Positions 8,421-16,373 of a DNA stretch of 64,000 nt are shown here, piece by piece. The notes under the pieces were generated by a model. The model did not search any database. It was not told the DNA's origin and was given only the letters and a program-made list of their open reading frames with translations. Source of the stretch: Salarchaeum japonicum_A. GTDB taxonomy: Archaea > Halobacteriota > Halobacteria > Halobacteriales > Halobacteriaceae. The position numbers and the translations under genes were made by a program. The stretch spans positions 1,612,001 through 1,676,000 of the forward strand of contig NZ_JBNAMV010000004.1 in the NCBI RefSeq assembly GCF_049705945.1, read 5' to 3'. The stretch's first letter is position 1. Each line of letters begins with the position of its first letter.

Positions 8421-9722
8421 CTAGTCGTCTTCGCTTTCGGCGGCCGCCCACGCGCTCGGGTCGGCGTCCACGAGCGGACTGCTGCCGTCGAGGTCGGGGT
8501 CGAACAGTTCGAGCGCGGTCGCGATGGTCTGCCAGTCGTCCTCCTCCGCCGCGTCGCGCAGGCTCCGCGTGGGCGCGGCGAGAATCTGGGAGACGAGGGA
8601 GTCCGCGAGCGCCTCCACGCTCTCGCGCTGGGACTCGCTGAGCTCGCCCTCTGATTCGAGTTTCGAGAACGCGGTATCGAGTTCGCGCGCCTTCAGGCGC
8701 TCCGCGCTCTCGTACATCGTCGCGATGACCTCGTCCGCGCGCTTTCGCTTGTACTGCGCGAGCAACCGCTCGAACTCCTCCGTGACGATGCGCTCGACCT
8801 CGCGGGCGGCGTCCGCGCGCCGGTCCCGGGTCGCGTCCGTCACCGCCTCGATGTCGTCGAGGTCGCGCACCGACACGCCCTCGACCGCCGTAGCGGCGGG
8901 CGCGACGTCCCGCGGCTGTCCGAGGTCCACGAGGAACGTCTCGCCCGCGCCCTGCACGGTCTTCTTCGTCACGACCGGGTCGTCGCTCCCGGTCGCGGTG
9001 ACGACCACGTCCGCGGACGCGACGTGCTCCGAGAGCGCGTCCAGGCTCACCGCCGCGCTCGCGGTCTCCAGCTCTTCGAGCACCCACTCGGCGTGCGTGA
9101 CGGTGCGGTTCGCGACGACGAGGTTCTCCGCGTCGCTCGCGTCGAACGCCTTCGCGGCGAGCGCGCCCATCTCGCCCGCGCCGACGACGAGCGCGCTCGC
9201 ACCGTCGAGTCCGGTCTCCCGGTCCGCGAGCCGGGTCGCCGCGCTCCCGAGACTCACCACGCCCTCGTTGATGCTCGTCTCGTTTCGCGCACGCTCACCC
9301 ACGTGCAGCGCCTTCGTCACGGCCTCCCGGAGCACGGTTCCGATGGCGTCCGCGCCGCGCGCCGCCTCGAACGCGTCCCGGAGCTGCCCCATAATCTGGT
9401 CCTCGCCGACGACGACGGATTCGAGGCCGGCGGCGACCCGGAGGAGGTGGCGGAGGCTCGCCTCGTGGTTCATGCCGACGACGGGCGAATCCTCGAAGAC
9501 GGCGGCGAGCGCGCGGTCGCCCGTGGACTCGTCGTCCGCCACCACGTACGCTTCCACGCGGTGACACGTCTGCACGACGAACGCCTCCCGGATGCCGGGC
9601 TCGTCGAGCAACGCGGTCACCGCGTCCGCGTCGCTCCCGAGCCGCGCGGACTCGATGTCGTCTAGGGTCGCGTGGTCGTGCGAGACCCGCACGCCCGCGA
9701 TGACGCCCATGTTCGTCTTCAC
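8421..9722 (-). CDS. hemA: Glutamyl-tRNA reductase
   Basis: HemA reduces glutamyl-tRNA(Glu) to glutamate-1-semialdehyde with NADPH, the first committed step of tetrapyrrole synthesis in archaea. Motifs: the catalytic Cys in VVQTCHRVEAYVV, SVVVGEDQIMGQLRDAF, the Rossmann segment ALVVGAGEMGALAAKAF and NRTVTHAEWV, then the C-terminal helical dimerisation domain. I chose the GTG at 9722, giving 433 residues, because it overlaps the upstream stop as GTGA; the ATG at 9710 (429 residues) is an alternative. Third gene of the operon ahbAB - precorrin-2 dehydrogenase - hemA, which places the first step beside the siroheme-branch steps. Confidence 0.95.
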   Translation of the reverse strand: MKTNMGVIAGVRVSHDHATLDDIESARLGSDADAVTALLDEPGIREAFVVQTCHRVEAYVVADDESTGDRALAAVFEDSPVVGMNHEASLRHLLRVAAGLESVVVGEDQIMGQLRDAFEAARGADAIGTVLREAVTKALHVGERARNETSINEGVVSLGSAATRLADRETGLDGASALVVGAGEMGALAAKAFDASDAENLVVANRTVTHAEWVLEELETASAAVSLDALSEHVASADVVVTATGSDDPVVTKKTVQGAGETFLVDLGQPRDVAPAATAVEGVSVRDLDDIEAVTDATRDRRADAAREVERIVTEEFERLLAQYKRKRADEVIATMYESAERLKARELDTAFSKLESEGELSESQRESVEALADSLVSQILAAPTRSLRDAAEEDDWQTIATALELFDPDLDGSSPLVDADPSAWAAAESEDD

Positions 9723-10372
9723 GGTGTGTACTGCTCCCCGAGTTCGTCCCGCAGGACGACCTCGGCTTCTCGGCGAGGATTGACCCCGCGCGTACGTAAA
9801 GCCTTCCAAACCGACGGCGCTCGCACCAGCCGACGCACCGCCCTCCGTCGGTCCGGCGGCGGGACGCCCGCCGCCTTCAGGTCCTCGCGCACCGCCCCGG
9901 AGAGGTCGGCCATCCCGCCCGCGCCCGCGAGTTCGTCCTCGATTCGCTCCCGGAGGTGTTTCGCGAGCGCGGGACTCGACCCGCCCGTCGAAACCGCCAC
10001 CGTCACCGGGTCGTCCTCGACGGTCGCGGGCACGGTCACGCTCCCCGCCGGCCGACTCCCCGATTCGTCCGCGCGGTTCACGAGCGCGCCGTGCTCGCGC
10101 GCCGCATCCGCCGCGGCGTCGTTCACATCCGCGGAATCCGTCGCGGCCACGACGAGCACCGGGTCGGCGCGCGCCACCCACGCACGGACGCCGTCCGGGT
10201 CGGGTGCGTCCCGAACGAGTTCAGCGGTACCGAACTCGGTGTCCGCGAACTCGGGACTCACCACTATCACGTCGGCTTCGCTCGCGAACCCGCGCGCCTT
10301 CCGCGCGCCGACCCGTCCGCCGCCGAACACCAGCACGGTCTCGCCCGTGAAATCGTGCGCCAGCAGCGCCAT
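9719..10372 (-). CDS. Precorrin-2 dehydrogenase / sirohydrochlorin ferrochelatase (Met8/CysG-N type)
   Basis: A 217-residue protein of the siroheme synthase N-terminal family. It carries an NAD-binding Rossmann start (VLVFGGGRVGARKARGF), the VVAATDSADVNDAAADAAREHGALVNRAD segment typical of Met8p (split here as ATDSADVN and LVNRAD), and VTVAVSTGGSSPALAKHLRERIE, the conserved STGG.SP motif. It oxidises precorrin-2 to sirohydrochlorin and can chelate Fe to give siroheme. The start ATG directly abuts the ahbAB stop and its stop overlaps hemA by 4 nt, so it is the middle gene of a tight operon. Confidence 0.93.
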   Translation of the reverse strand: MALLAHDFTGETVLVFGGGRVGARKARGFASEADVIVVSPEFADTEFGTAELVRDAPDPDGVRAWVARADPVLVVAATDSADVNDAAADAAREHGALVNRADESGSRPAGSVTVPATVEDDPVTVAVSTGGSSPALAKHLRERIEDELAGAGGMADLSGAVREDLKAAGVPPPDRRRAVRRLVRAPSVWKALRTRGVNPRREAEVVLRDELGEQYTP

Positions 10373-11443
10373 CTACGCCTCCGAGTCCGACTCCGTGTTC
10401 GCGTCCGCGCGCTCCGCCATCCGCAGCCCCGTCTTCTTCAGGATTCGCGTCGAGAACAGCGTGTCCCAGTCGTCGTCGCCCACGTCCCAGTACTCGCTCA
10501 TCACGTCCCGCACCTGCCGGATGCGCTCCTTGCTTTCGTCCTCGCTGCGGCCGTGCGTCATCGCGAAGAAGTTGTACGACCACACGTCGTCGTGGCGCGG
10601 CCGCTCGTAACAGTGCGTCACGAAGTCGAGGCTCGCGACCGCCGGCCCGACCTCGCCCACCACGTCGTCGGGCACGTCCCAGACGGTCATCCCGTTCTCC
10701 GTGTACCCGAGCGAGTAGTGGTTCGGAATCACGCCGACTCGCCGCACCTTCCCCTCCTCGTTGAACCGTCGGAGCGTCTCCACGACCCACTCCGCGTCCT
10801 GCCCGATGTCCTCGGCCACGTCCGCGTACGGCGTCGCCGTGACCGGGAGGCCGTCCTGAATCGCGAGCACGAGGTCGCGCTCCGCCGGCGTCAGCACGTC
10901 CCGGTCGGTCCGGTCGGGACTCGGCCCGAGGTGCGAGAGGTCCACGTCACCGTCCTGCACCGGACCGTCCAGAAGGAACTTCGCCTCCACCCGGAACTCC
11001 TGTTGCTTCGGCAGATTGTACGTCTCCTGCCCCGTCTCCTCCTCGATTTCCGCGAGCACCTCGTCCACGCGGTCCTCGTCCGCGACCGACAGCACGAACC
11101 ACATGTTGAGATGCGGGTGCTCGCGCTCGTAGTTGTGCGCGACCTCCCGGTGGTCGTTCACCAACTCAGCGATCTCCTCGTACTCCTCCTCGGGCGCGTG
11201 CATCGCCACGAGCGTCGCCTGCCCGCCGATCTCCTCGGCGTTGATGAGCGCGCCGAACCGCGTCAGCACGCCGTCCTCGTCCAACTCCCGAACGAGGTCC
11301 ACGAGGTCCGCGGCGTCCACGTCGATACCCCGTCCGCGAAGCGCTTCCGCGGCCGGTTCGAACGGATGACGAACGACCGGAAACCCCCCCTGGAACGCGT
11401 TTATCACCGCGCGCTCCCGGTCGTCGAGGTCCGTCTCAGTCAT
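10373..11443 (-). CDS. Siroheme decarboxylase, fused AhbA-AhbB (Lrp/AsnC-fold)
   Basis: A 356-residue protein made of two Lrp/AsnC-like modules: residues about 1-165 (HTH-like start, then TRFGALINAEEIGGQATLVA and AHNYEREHPHLNMWFVL) and about 190-345 (HTH-like, then VRRVGVIPNHYSLGYTENGM and THCYERPRHDDVWSYNFFAMTHGRS). In AhbA/B these modules do not regulate genes but decarboxylate siroheme to 12,18-didecarboxysiroheme, the second stage of the alternative haem route in archaea and sulfate reducers. Elsewhere AhbA and AhbB are usually separate; here they are one chain. The directly following precorrin-2 dehydrogenase and hemA genes strongly support the enzymatic role over a transcription factor. 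Confidence 0.9.
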   Translation of the reverse strand: MTETDLDDRERAVINAFQGGFPVVRHPFEPAAEALRGRGIDVDAADLVDLVRELDEDGVLTRFGALINAEEIGGQATLVAMHAPEEEYEEIAELVNDHREVAHNYEREHPHLNMWFVLSVADEDRVDEVLAEIEEETGQETYNLPKQQEFRVEAKFLLDGPVQDGDVDLSHLGPSPDRTDRDVLTPAERDLVLAIQDGLPVTATPYADVAEDIGQDAEWVVETLRRFNEEGKVRRVGVIPNHYSLGYTENGMTVWDVPDDVVGEVGPAVASLDFVTHCYERPRHDDVWSYNFFAMTHGRSEDESKERIRQVRDVMSEYWDVGDDDWDTLFSTRILKKTGLRMAERADANTESDSEA

Positions 11444-11508
11444 ACATCCGATTGGGGGTTGGGTACAGATAAGACCACCCGTTCCCCGCTCCGCCGTCCC
11501 AATTCCGC

Positions 11509-11925
11509 TTACGCGAAGTACTCGTCTTCCGTCACGCCCACGACCTCGTCCGCGTTCTCCACGTCACGGAGGTCGTCGAGGACGGCCTCGTGGTCGTCCG
11601 TCGCCTCCCAGTACAACACCACGTCGTACGCGCCGTCCCGCATGAGCTGCTGGCACTCCCAGACGAACTCGTCGCCGTCGATGGTGCGGCCGTGGTGCTG
11701 GTTCACACCGAACTCGTCGCTGTCGTTCCCCGAGTACACGTACGTGTCCTCGTCGGTGACATGGGCGGCGATGACGTCGCCCGCGTCGAGCGTGAGCTGA
11801 TGCATCATGCTCTCCTCCTCGCCGTCGAGGCTCGTGTGCACGACCGCGCCGTGAAGCTCGATGTCGCCGGGCTTGAGGAGTTCGACCGCGCGCCGATAGA
11901 GGTCCGCGTTCAGCGTCTCCGTCAT
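11509..11925 (-). CDS. DUF5778-like haloarchaeal protein
   Basis: A 138-residue acidic protein, no known enzymatic motif, no membrane segment. It begins MTETLNADLYRRAVELL and contains DIELHGAVVHT, a His/Met-containing HQLTLDAGDVIAAH stretch and VYSGNDSDEFGVNQHHGRT. I recognise it as resembling DUF5778, a haloarchaeal family of unknown function; this is from memory of the family, not an alignment. Start ATG at 11925 was preferred to the longer frame because upstream residues are basic and unlike a haloarchaeal N-terminus. It lies upstream of ahbAB on the same strand with a 65-nt gap, and is divergent from the cis-prenyltransferase gene. Confidence 0.75.
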   Translation of the reverse strand: MTETLNADLYRRAVELLKPGDIELHGAVVHTSLDGEEESMMHQLTLDAGDVIAAHVTDEDTYVYSGNDSDEFGVNQHHGRTIDGDEFVWECQQLMRDGAYDVVLYWEATDDHEAVLDDLRDVENADEVVGVTEDEYFA

Positions 11926-12016
11926 ACCCCGTACTCGGATAGAGCGCACCATACGTCTCACGGTCCCGTCCCGTACTCCAGAAGGCTGATACCCCTCCAC
12001 TGCCCACGGACTGGTG

Positions 12017-12916
12017 ATGCGAGACTGGCTTCGCCGCCGCGTCCGCGCGGGCTACGAGCGACTGCTCTCCCGCGAAGTCGACGGCGCACCCGAACACGTC
12101 GCCGTCATCCAGGACGGCAACCGCCGATACGCCCGCGAACGCGGCGGCGAAGCTACCGACGGCTACCAGGCCGGCGCACGAACCACGGAGGAGATGCTGG
12201 ACTGGTGCGCCGACCTCGGCGTCGAGGAACTCACGCTCTACGCGTTCTCCACGGAGAACTTCGAACGCCCCGAGGAACAACAGGAACACCTCTTCGACCT
12301 CCTCACCGAGAAACTCCACGAGTTCGCGGACGCCGAACGCGTCCACGACCGCCACGTCCGCGTGCGCGCCATCGGGGAAACTGACCGCCTCCCGCCCCGC
12401 GTCCGGGACGCAATCGCGTACGCCGACCGCCGCACCCGCGGCTACGACGGCTTCACGCTCAACGTCGCGCTCGCGTACGGCGGACGCGCCGAACTCCTTG
12501 GCGCCGCCCGCGACGTCGCCCACGCAGTCGACGCCGGCGACCTCGACCCCGACGACGTGACCGTGGACGAAATCCAGGCCCGCCTCCACCCCGACCGCGT
12601 CCGCGACGTCGACCTCATCATCCGCACCGGCGGCGACGAACGCACCTCCAACTTCCTCCCCTGGCACGCCAACGGCAGCGAAGCAGCCGTCTACTTCTGC
12701 GCACCCTACTGGCCCGAATTCTCCAAAATCGACTTCCTCCGCGGCATCCGCACCTACCAAGCCCGCGAGAAATCCTGGCAACGCGCCCGCCTCGAACGCG
12801 CCGTCGCCCTCGTCCGCGCGTTCGGCAGCGCCGAACTCGATGACGCCCGCGCCATCATCGACCGCCTCCGCCCCCGCCACACCGCTGACCTCCCCGACGA
12901 AGAACCCGCGGACTAG
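12017..12916 (+). CDS. uppS: Cis-prenyltransferase (polyprenyl diphosphate synthase, UppS family), catalytic type
   Basis: A 299-residue cis-prenyltransferase that extends an allylic diphosphate with isopentenyl diphosphate units in Z configuration; in haloarchaea the product is the precursor of dolichyl phosphate, the N-glycan carrier. Motifs: HVAVIQDGNRRYARERG with the catalytic Asp at residue 33, LTLYAFSTENFERP, LNVALAYGGRAEL, and DLIIRTGGDERTSNFLPW. At the C-terminus, where homomeric enzymes have an RxG (usually RRFG), this chain reads REKSWQRAR, so the RxG is missing. ATG at 12017 was chosen over the GTG one codon earlier. It is convergent, at 57 nt, with a degenerate paralogue that retains RxG. 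Confidence 0.95.
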   Translation: MRDWLRRRVRAGYERLLSREVDGAPEHVAVIQDGNRRYARERGGEATDGYQAGARTTEEMLDWCADLGVEELTLYAFSTENFERPEEQQEHLFDLLTEKLHEFADAERVHDRHVRVRAIGETDRLPPRVRDAIAYADRRTRGYDGFTLNVALAYGGRAELLGAARDVAHAVDAGDLDPDDVTVDEIQARLHPDRVRDVDLIIRTGGDERTSNFLPWHANGSEAAVYFCAPYWPEFSKIDFLRGIRTYQAREKSWQRARLERAVALVRAFGSAELDDARAIIDRLRPRHTADLPDEEPAD

Positions 12917-12973
12917 ACGGACTGCTGTCCTACCAACCGAAATCTCGCGATTCGAGGAGTCACTGAATTCGGG

Positions 12974-13582
12974 CTATCGCCCGAATCTCCGCTGACGGTT
13001 CTGATAATCCCGAATAGCGCGGAGGTAGTCGCGCTTCCGGAAGTCCCGCCAGTTCACGTCGGTGAAGTAGAGTTCGGCGTAGACGGACTGCCAGATCATG
13101 AAGTCGCTGAGGCGTTCCGCGCCGGTTTTGACGACGAGGTCGGGTTCGTCGGGGAAGACGAGGCGGGATTCGATTTCGGACTCGTCCACGTCGTCCGGCG
13201 AGAGGTCGCCGGCGTCGACGGATTCGGCGATGGACTGGACGGCGTCCGCGAACTCGTGCTTTCCGCCGAGCCCCACCGAAATCTGGATGGGTTCGTCGGC
13301 GCGCTCGGTGTCGCTGGGGCCGCGCACGGCGACCTCGCGGGGCGCGTCGACGGTGGCGAGTTCGCGTTCGAGCGTCGGAACGACGGTCTCGTCGAGCACG
13401 CTCACGTACACGGTGACGCGCTCGGCGCCGTAGTCGAACGCCCACCGGAACGCGTCGCTGAGCGTGCCGTACGCGCCCTGCTCGAGGAGGTCGCGTTCCG
13501 TGATGACGAGCGCGACGTGGTCGGGAGTCGGCGTGTCGTCCCGGCGCACGCGAAGCGCGAGGTAGTAGTCGTAAACGCCCAC
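12974..13582 (-). CDS. Degenerate cis-prenyltransferase paralogue (NgBR/Nus1-like partner candidate)
   Basis: A 202-residue UppS-family protein that is shorter than the catalytic paralogue and has lost its active-site Asp: the HVA..IQDGNRR segment is here HVALVITERDLLE, with Thr in place of Asp and no GNR. The C-terminal part is well conserved (DLVVKTGAERLSDFMIWQ, YAELYFTDVNWRDF) and it ends RRFGR, keeping the RxG motif that the adjacent catalytic gene lacks. In known heteromeric cis-prenyltransferases (DHDDS/NgBR, Rer2/Nus1) the non-catalytic subunit supplies exactly this RxG. That it acts as such a partner is inference; it could also be a diverged enzyme or an inactive remnant. Confidence 0.85.
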   Translation of the reverse strand: MGVYDYYLALRVRRDDTPTPDHVALVITERDLLEQGAYGTLSDAFRWAFDYGAERVTVYVSVLDETVVPTLERELATVDAPREVAVRGPSDTERADEPIQISVGLGGKHEFADAVQSIAESVDAGDLSPDDVDESEIESRLVFPDEPDLVVKTGAERLSDFMIWQSVYAELYFTDVNWRDFRKRDYLRAIRDYQNRQRRFGR

Positions 13583-13665
13583 AGTCCGTCTCCTCGACGC
13601 GCGGCCTAAACCCCTCCGCTGTTCGGGAGCCTTAAGTGCGGCGCAAGTGAAGCAACGGCGTTACC

Positions 13666-14964
13666 GTGACTCTCCCGCTTCGGCGGGCGGCGGCGTACGC
13701 GCTCTGTAGTCTCCTCGCGCTCACCGCCCCCTTCCTCGGCCCGTACGCCGCCGCGCCGTTCGCCGCGGTGGCGGCCGCGGCCTACGTCGTCCGGGACGGC
13801 GTCGTCTTCCGATTGCTCGCGTTCCCGTGGGACGAACACGCGGAACGCCTCCGGACGTTCATCGGATTCGCGGGCGGCGCGGCCGGCCTCGCCGTCCTCG
13901 TGCCCGCGCTCGAGCTGCCCGTCGTCGTGTACGTCGCGACCGTGCTCGCGCTCGCGTTCGGCGACCTCGGCTACCGCGCCGTCCTCGACTATCGAGAGTC
14001 CCGCGTGTACGCGACCGCTGGGTTCGCTGTGCTCGGCACACTCGCTGCATTCCTCGGCCAGCTCGCGGTCGTGGAAGCCGGTGCGACCGCCGCCACTCCG
14101 CCGACGTACGCGTTCTTCGCAACTGCTGCGGCATTGCTCGCGGCGCTCCTCCGAGCCGTCTTCACCGAACGCGACTCCCCCCTCCTCCTCGCCGTCATCG
14201 CCCTCCTCCTCTGGCTGTTCTGGACCGTCGCCGACCCCGTTTCCTGGACGCGCATCGCCGTCGCGCTCGCGCTCACCCTCGGATTCGGCGCGCTCTCCTT
14301 CGTCGTCGGCTCCAGCTCCATCCCGGGCCTCCTCACCGGCGTCTTCCTTGGCCTGCTCGCGGTCGTTCTCGGCGGCTACGGCTGGTTCGCCGTGCTCATC
14401 ACGTTCTTCGGCCTCGGGAGCTTCGCCACCAAGTACCGCTACGAGGAGAAGAAATCCCGCGGCGTCGCCGAGGAGAACGAGGGCGCACGCGGGAGCGGGA
14501 ACGTCCTCGGAAACTCCGCCGCGGCGCTCGTCGCGCTCCTCCTGTTCGCGTCCGCCGCCCACCTCCCGTGGAGCGCGCAGGTGTTCCTCTACGCCTACCT
14601 CGGCAGCGTCGCCACCGCACTCGCCGACACGCTCTCCAGCGAAATCGGCGGCCTCTACGGACCGCCCCGCCTCCTCACAACGCTCGAACCCGTCGAACCC
14701 GGAACGGACGGCGGCGTCACCTGGCAGGGCGAACTCGCCGGCGTCGCGGGCGCGGCACTCATCGCGCTCATCGGCCTCGTCGCGTTCTCCCTCCCGCCGC
14801 TCGGCGTGCTGCTCGTCGTCGCCGGCGGCCTCGTCGGCATGACGGTCGACAGCATCGTCGGCGCGACCCTCGAAGGCGGCCTGTTCGGCAATCAGTCGGT
14901 GAACTTCACCGCCACCGCGAGCGGCGGCTTCGCGGCCGCCGTCCTCGCGCTTCTCTTACTCTAA
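13666..14964 (+). CDS. DUF92 (VTE6-like) integral membrane protein
   Basis: A 432-residue multi-spanning membrane protein (about 10-12 hydrophobic segments), GTG start. The C-terminal half has the DUF92 signature: KSRGVAEENEGARGSGNVLGN, then YLGSVATALADTLSSEIGGLYG and GTDGGVTWQGELAG. Plant and cyanobacterial relatives (VTE6) phosphorylate phytyl phosphate to phytyl diphosphate. In archaea the substrate is not established; an isoprenyl phosphate is a reasonable inference, helped here by the neighbouring cis-prenyltransferase genes. It is divergent from the degenerate cis-prenyltransferase and overlaps the convergent dnaG by 9 nt. Confidence 0.88.
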   Translation: MTLPLRRAAAYALCSLLALTAPFLGPYAAAPFAAVAAAAYVVRDGVVFRLLAFPWDEHAERLRTFIGFAGGAAGLAVLVPALELPVVVYVATVLALAFGDLGYRAVLDYRESRVYATAGFAVLGTLAAFLGQLAVVEAGATAATPPTYAFFATAAALLAALLRAVFTERDSPLLLAVIALLLWLFWTVADPVSWTRIAVALALTLGFGALSFVVGSSSIPGLLTGVFLGLLAVVLGGYGWFAVLITFFGLGSFATKYRYEEKKSRGVAEENEGARGSGNVLGNSAAALVALLLFASAAHLPWSAQVFLYAYLGSVATALADTLSSEIGGLYGPPRLLTTLEPVEPGTDGGVTWQGELAGVAGAALIALIGLVAFSLPPLGVLLVVAGGLVGMTVDSIVGATLEGGLFGNQSVNFTATASGGFAAAVLALLLL

Positions 14965-16320
14965 CTCAGAAACAGTGTGCACGCGGACCGCTGCGGGCTG
15001 TTTCACGTACTCGCCGCGCTCCGTTCCGACGACCCGGCCGACCCCGCGCTGCGCCGCCACGTCGAGAAGCCGCTGCGTCACCGCGCCGTCCAGCAGCACG
15101 ACCGCCGGCACCGGGTCCGCGTCGACGAGCGCGTCGAACGCCTCGGCGGCGGCGACGGCCTCCAGTTCCACGCGTTCGCCGTCGAGGAACCGCGCCTCGC
15201 CGGACTCCACCACGTCCGCCGCGAGGTCCGCGAGCGACGCCGGCTCGACCGACTCGACCGCCACCGCTGCCTCGGTGCTCCCCGTCGTTTCCGCTGACTC
15301 TTTCCGGGTATCCGCTGCTTCCGCTGCCGTCTCCGCTGCCTCCGTCGCCGTTTCAGCAGCCTCTGTGGCTGTCTCGCTACCGGCCGTTGTGGACACCGCG
15401 GATGCGCCCGCCACATCTCCCTCGCCATCAGCGTCCTCGCTGTCGTCGGAGGGAGTGGGTTCGCCGTCGGTGGGTGTGGGGACGGTTTCGGTGCTGCCGT
15501 CGGTCACCGCGGTGGGTGTGTCGCCGCTCGCGTACGGCGTCTTGTTCCGGAGCGCGGCGTCCACCTGCGCCCGCGAGAGGTCCTCGACGGATTCGTCGTC
15601 GGGTGCGCGGGCGACGTAGTCGATGTTCCCGACCTGCGCGAGTTCGCGGCGGATGAGGTCGCCGCCGCGGTCGCCGTCGAGGAAGACGGTCGTCGTGCGC
15701 TCGCGGGTGAGGTCGGCGACGGCGTCGGGGACGTTCGTTCCCTCGACCGCGATGGCGTTCTTCACGCCGTACCGGAGGAGGCGCTTCACGTCCGCGCGGC
15801 CCTCCACGACCACGACCGCGTCCGAGGACGCGACGTGCGGGCCCGCCGGCAATCCCTCGTACTCCGTGATGTCGGCTTCCTTCGCGGACTCCCGGACTTC
15901 CTCCAGGAGTTCGTCGCTGTCCAGCACGCCGTCGTCGAACGCGGTCGCGAGCAGTTCCTTCGCGCGTTCCTTCACCTCGCGGCGCTTCGCCGCGCGCACG
16001 TCCTCGATGTCGGCGACGTGGACGTTCGCACGGCAGGGACCGATGCGCTCGACGGCCTCCAGGGCGGCGGCGAGCACGGCGGTTTCGACGCGGTCCATAC
16101 TGGACGCGATGGTGATGGTGCCGGTGGAGCGACCCTCGGTGTGCTCGACGCTCACGTCGATGCGGCCGAGTTTCGAGGAGCTCTGGAGGTCGGGGATATC
16201 GAGGCCGTCCCCGAGCAAGCCCTCTGTCTGCCCGAAGGCCGCGCCGACCACGTCGCTGCGTTCGATGACGCCGTCGGCGGTGAACTCGGCGTGGATGAGG
16301 TATTTCGAGGTGTCTTCCAT
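14956..16320 (-). CDS. dnaG: Archaeal DnaG primase
   Basis: A 454-residue archaeal-type DnaG. The TOPRIM domain spans about residues 165-260, with the catalytic Glu in VVVEGRADVKRLL (near 173) and the metal-binding pair in FLDGDRGGDL (near 215-217). In archaea this protein copurifies with the RNA exosome and stimulates RNA tailing or degradation; primase activity has also been reported. Residues about 264-357 are a low-complexity Thr/Ser/Glu/Ala linker with an AAETATE-type repeat, then a conserved C-terminal domain (SLADLAADVVESGEARFLDGE). ATG at 16320 matches the usual MEDTSKYLIHAEF start. Confidence 0.95.
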   Translation of the reverse strand: MEDTSKYLIHAEFTADGVIERSDVVGAAFGQTEGLLGDGLDIPDLQSSSKLGRIDVSVEHTEGRSTGTITIASSMDRVETAVLAAALEAVERIGPCRANVHVADIEDVRAAKRREVKERAKELLATAFDDGVLDSDELLEEVRESAKEADITEYEGLPAGPHVASSDAVVVVEGRADVKRLLRYGVKNAIAVEGTNVPDAVADLTRERTTTVFLDGDRGGDLIRRELAQVGNIDYVARAPDDESVEDLSRAQVDAALRNKTPYASGDTPTAVTDGSTETVPTPTDGEPTPSDDSEDADGEGDVAGASAVSTTAGSETATEAAETATEAAETAAEAADTRKESAETTGSTEAAVAVESVEPASLADLAADVVESGEARFLDGERVELEAVAAAEAFDALVDADPVPAVVLLDGAVTQRLLDVAAQRGVGRVVGTERGEYVKQPAAVRVHTVSELE

Positions 16321-16373
16321 CGGCAGTGTCGGGAAAAAATTTGTGTCGGCGATGGAAATACCTGTCGTCGGCG

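Noticed and set aside
10373..11443. Lrp-type transcription regulator reading of the siroheme decarboxylase gene
   Set aside because: The two-module Lrp-like architecture, NxMWFV and CYERPRHDD segments and the adjacent haem genes point to AhbA/AhbB rather than a DNA-binding role.
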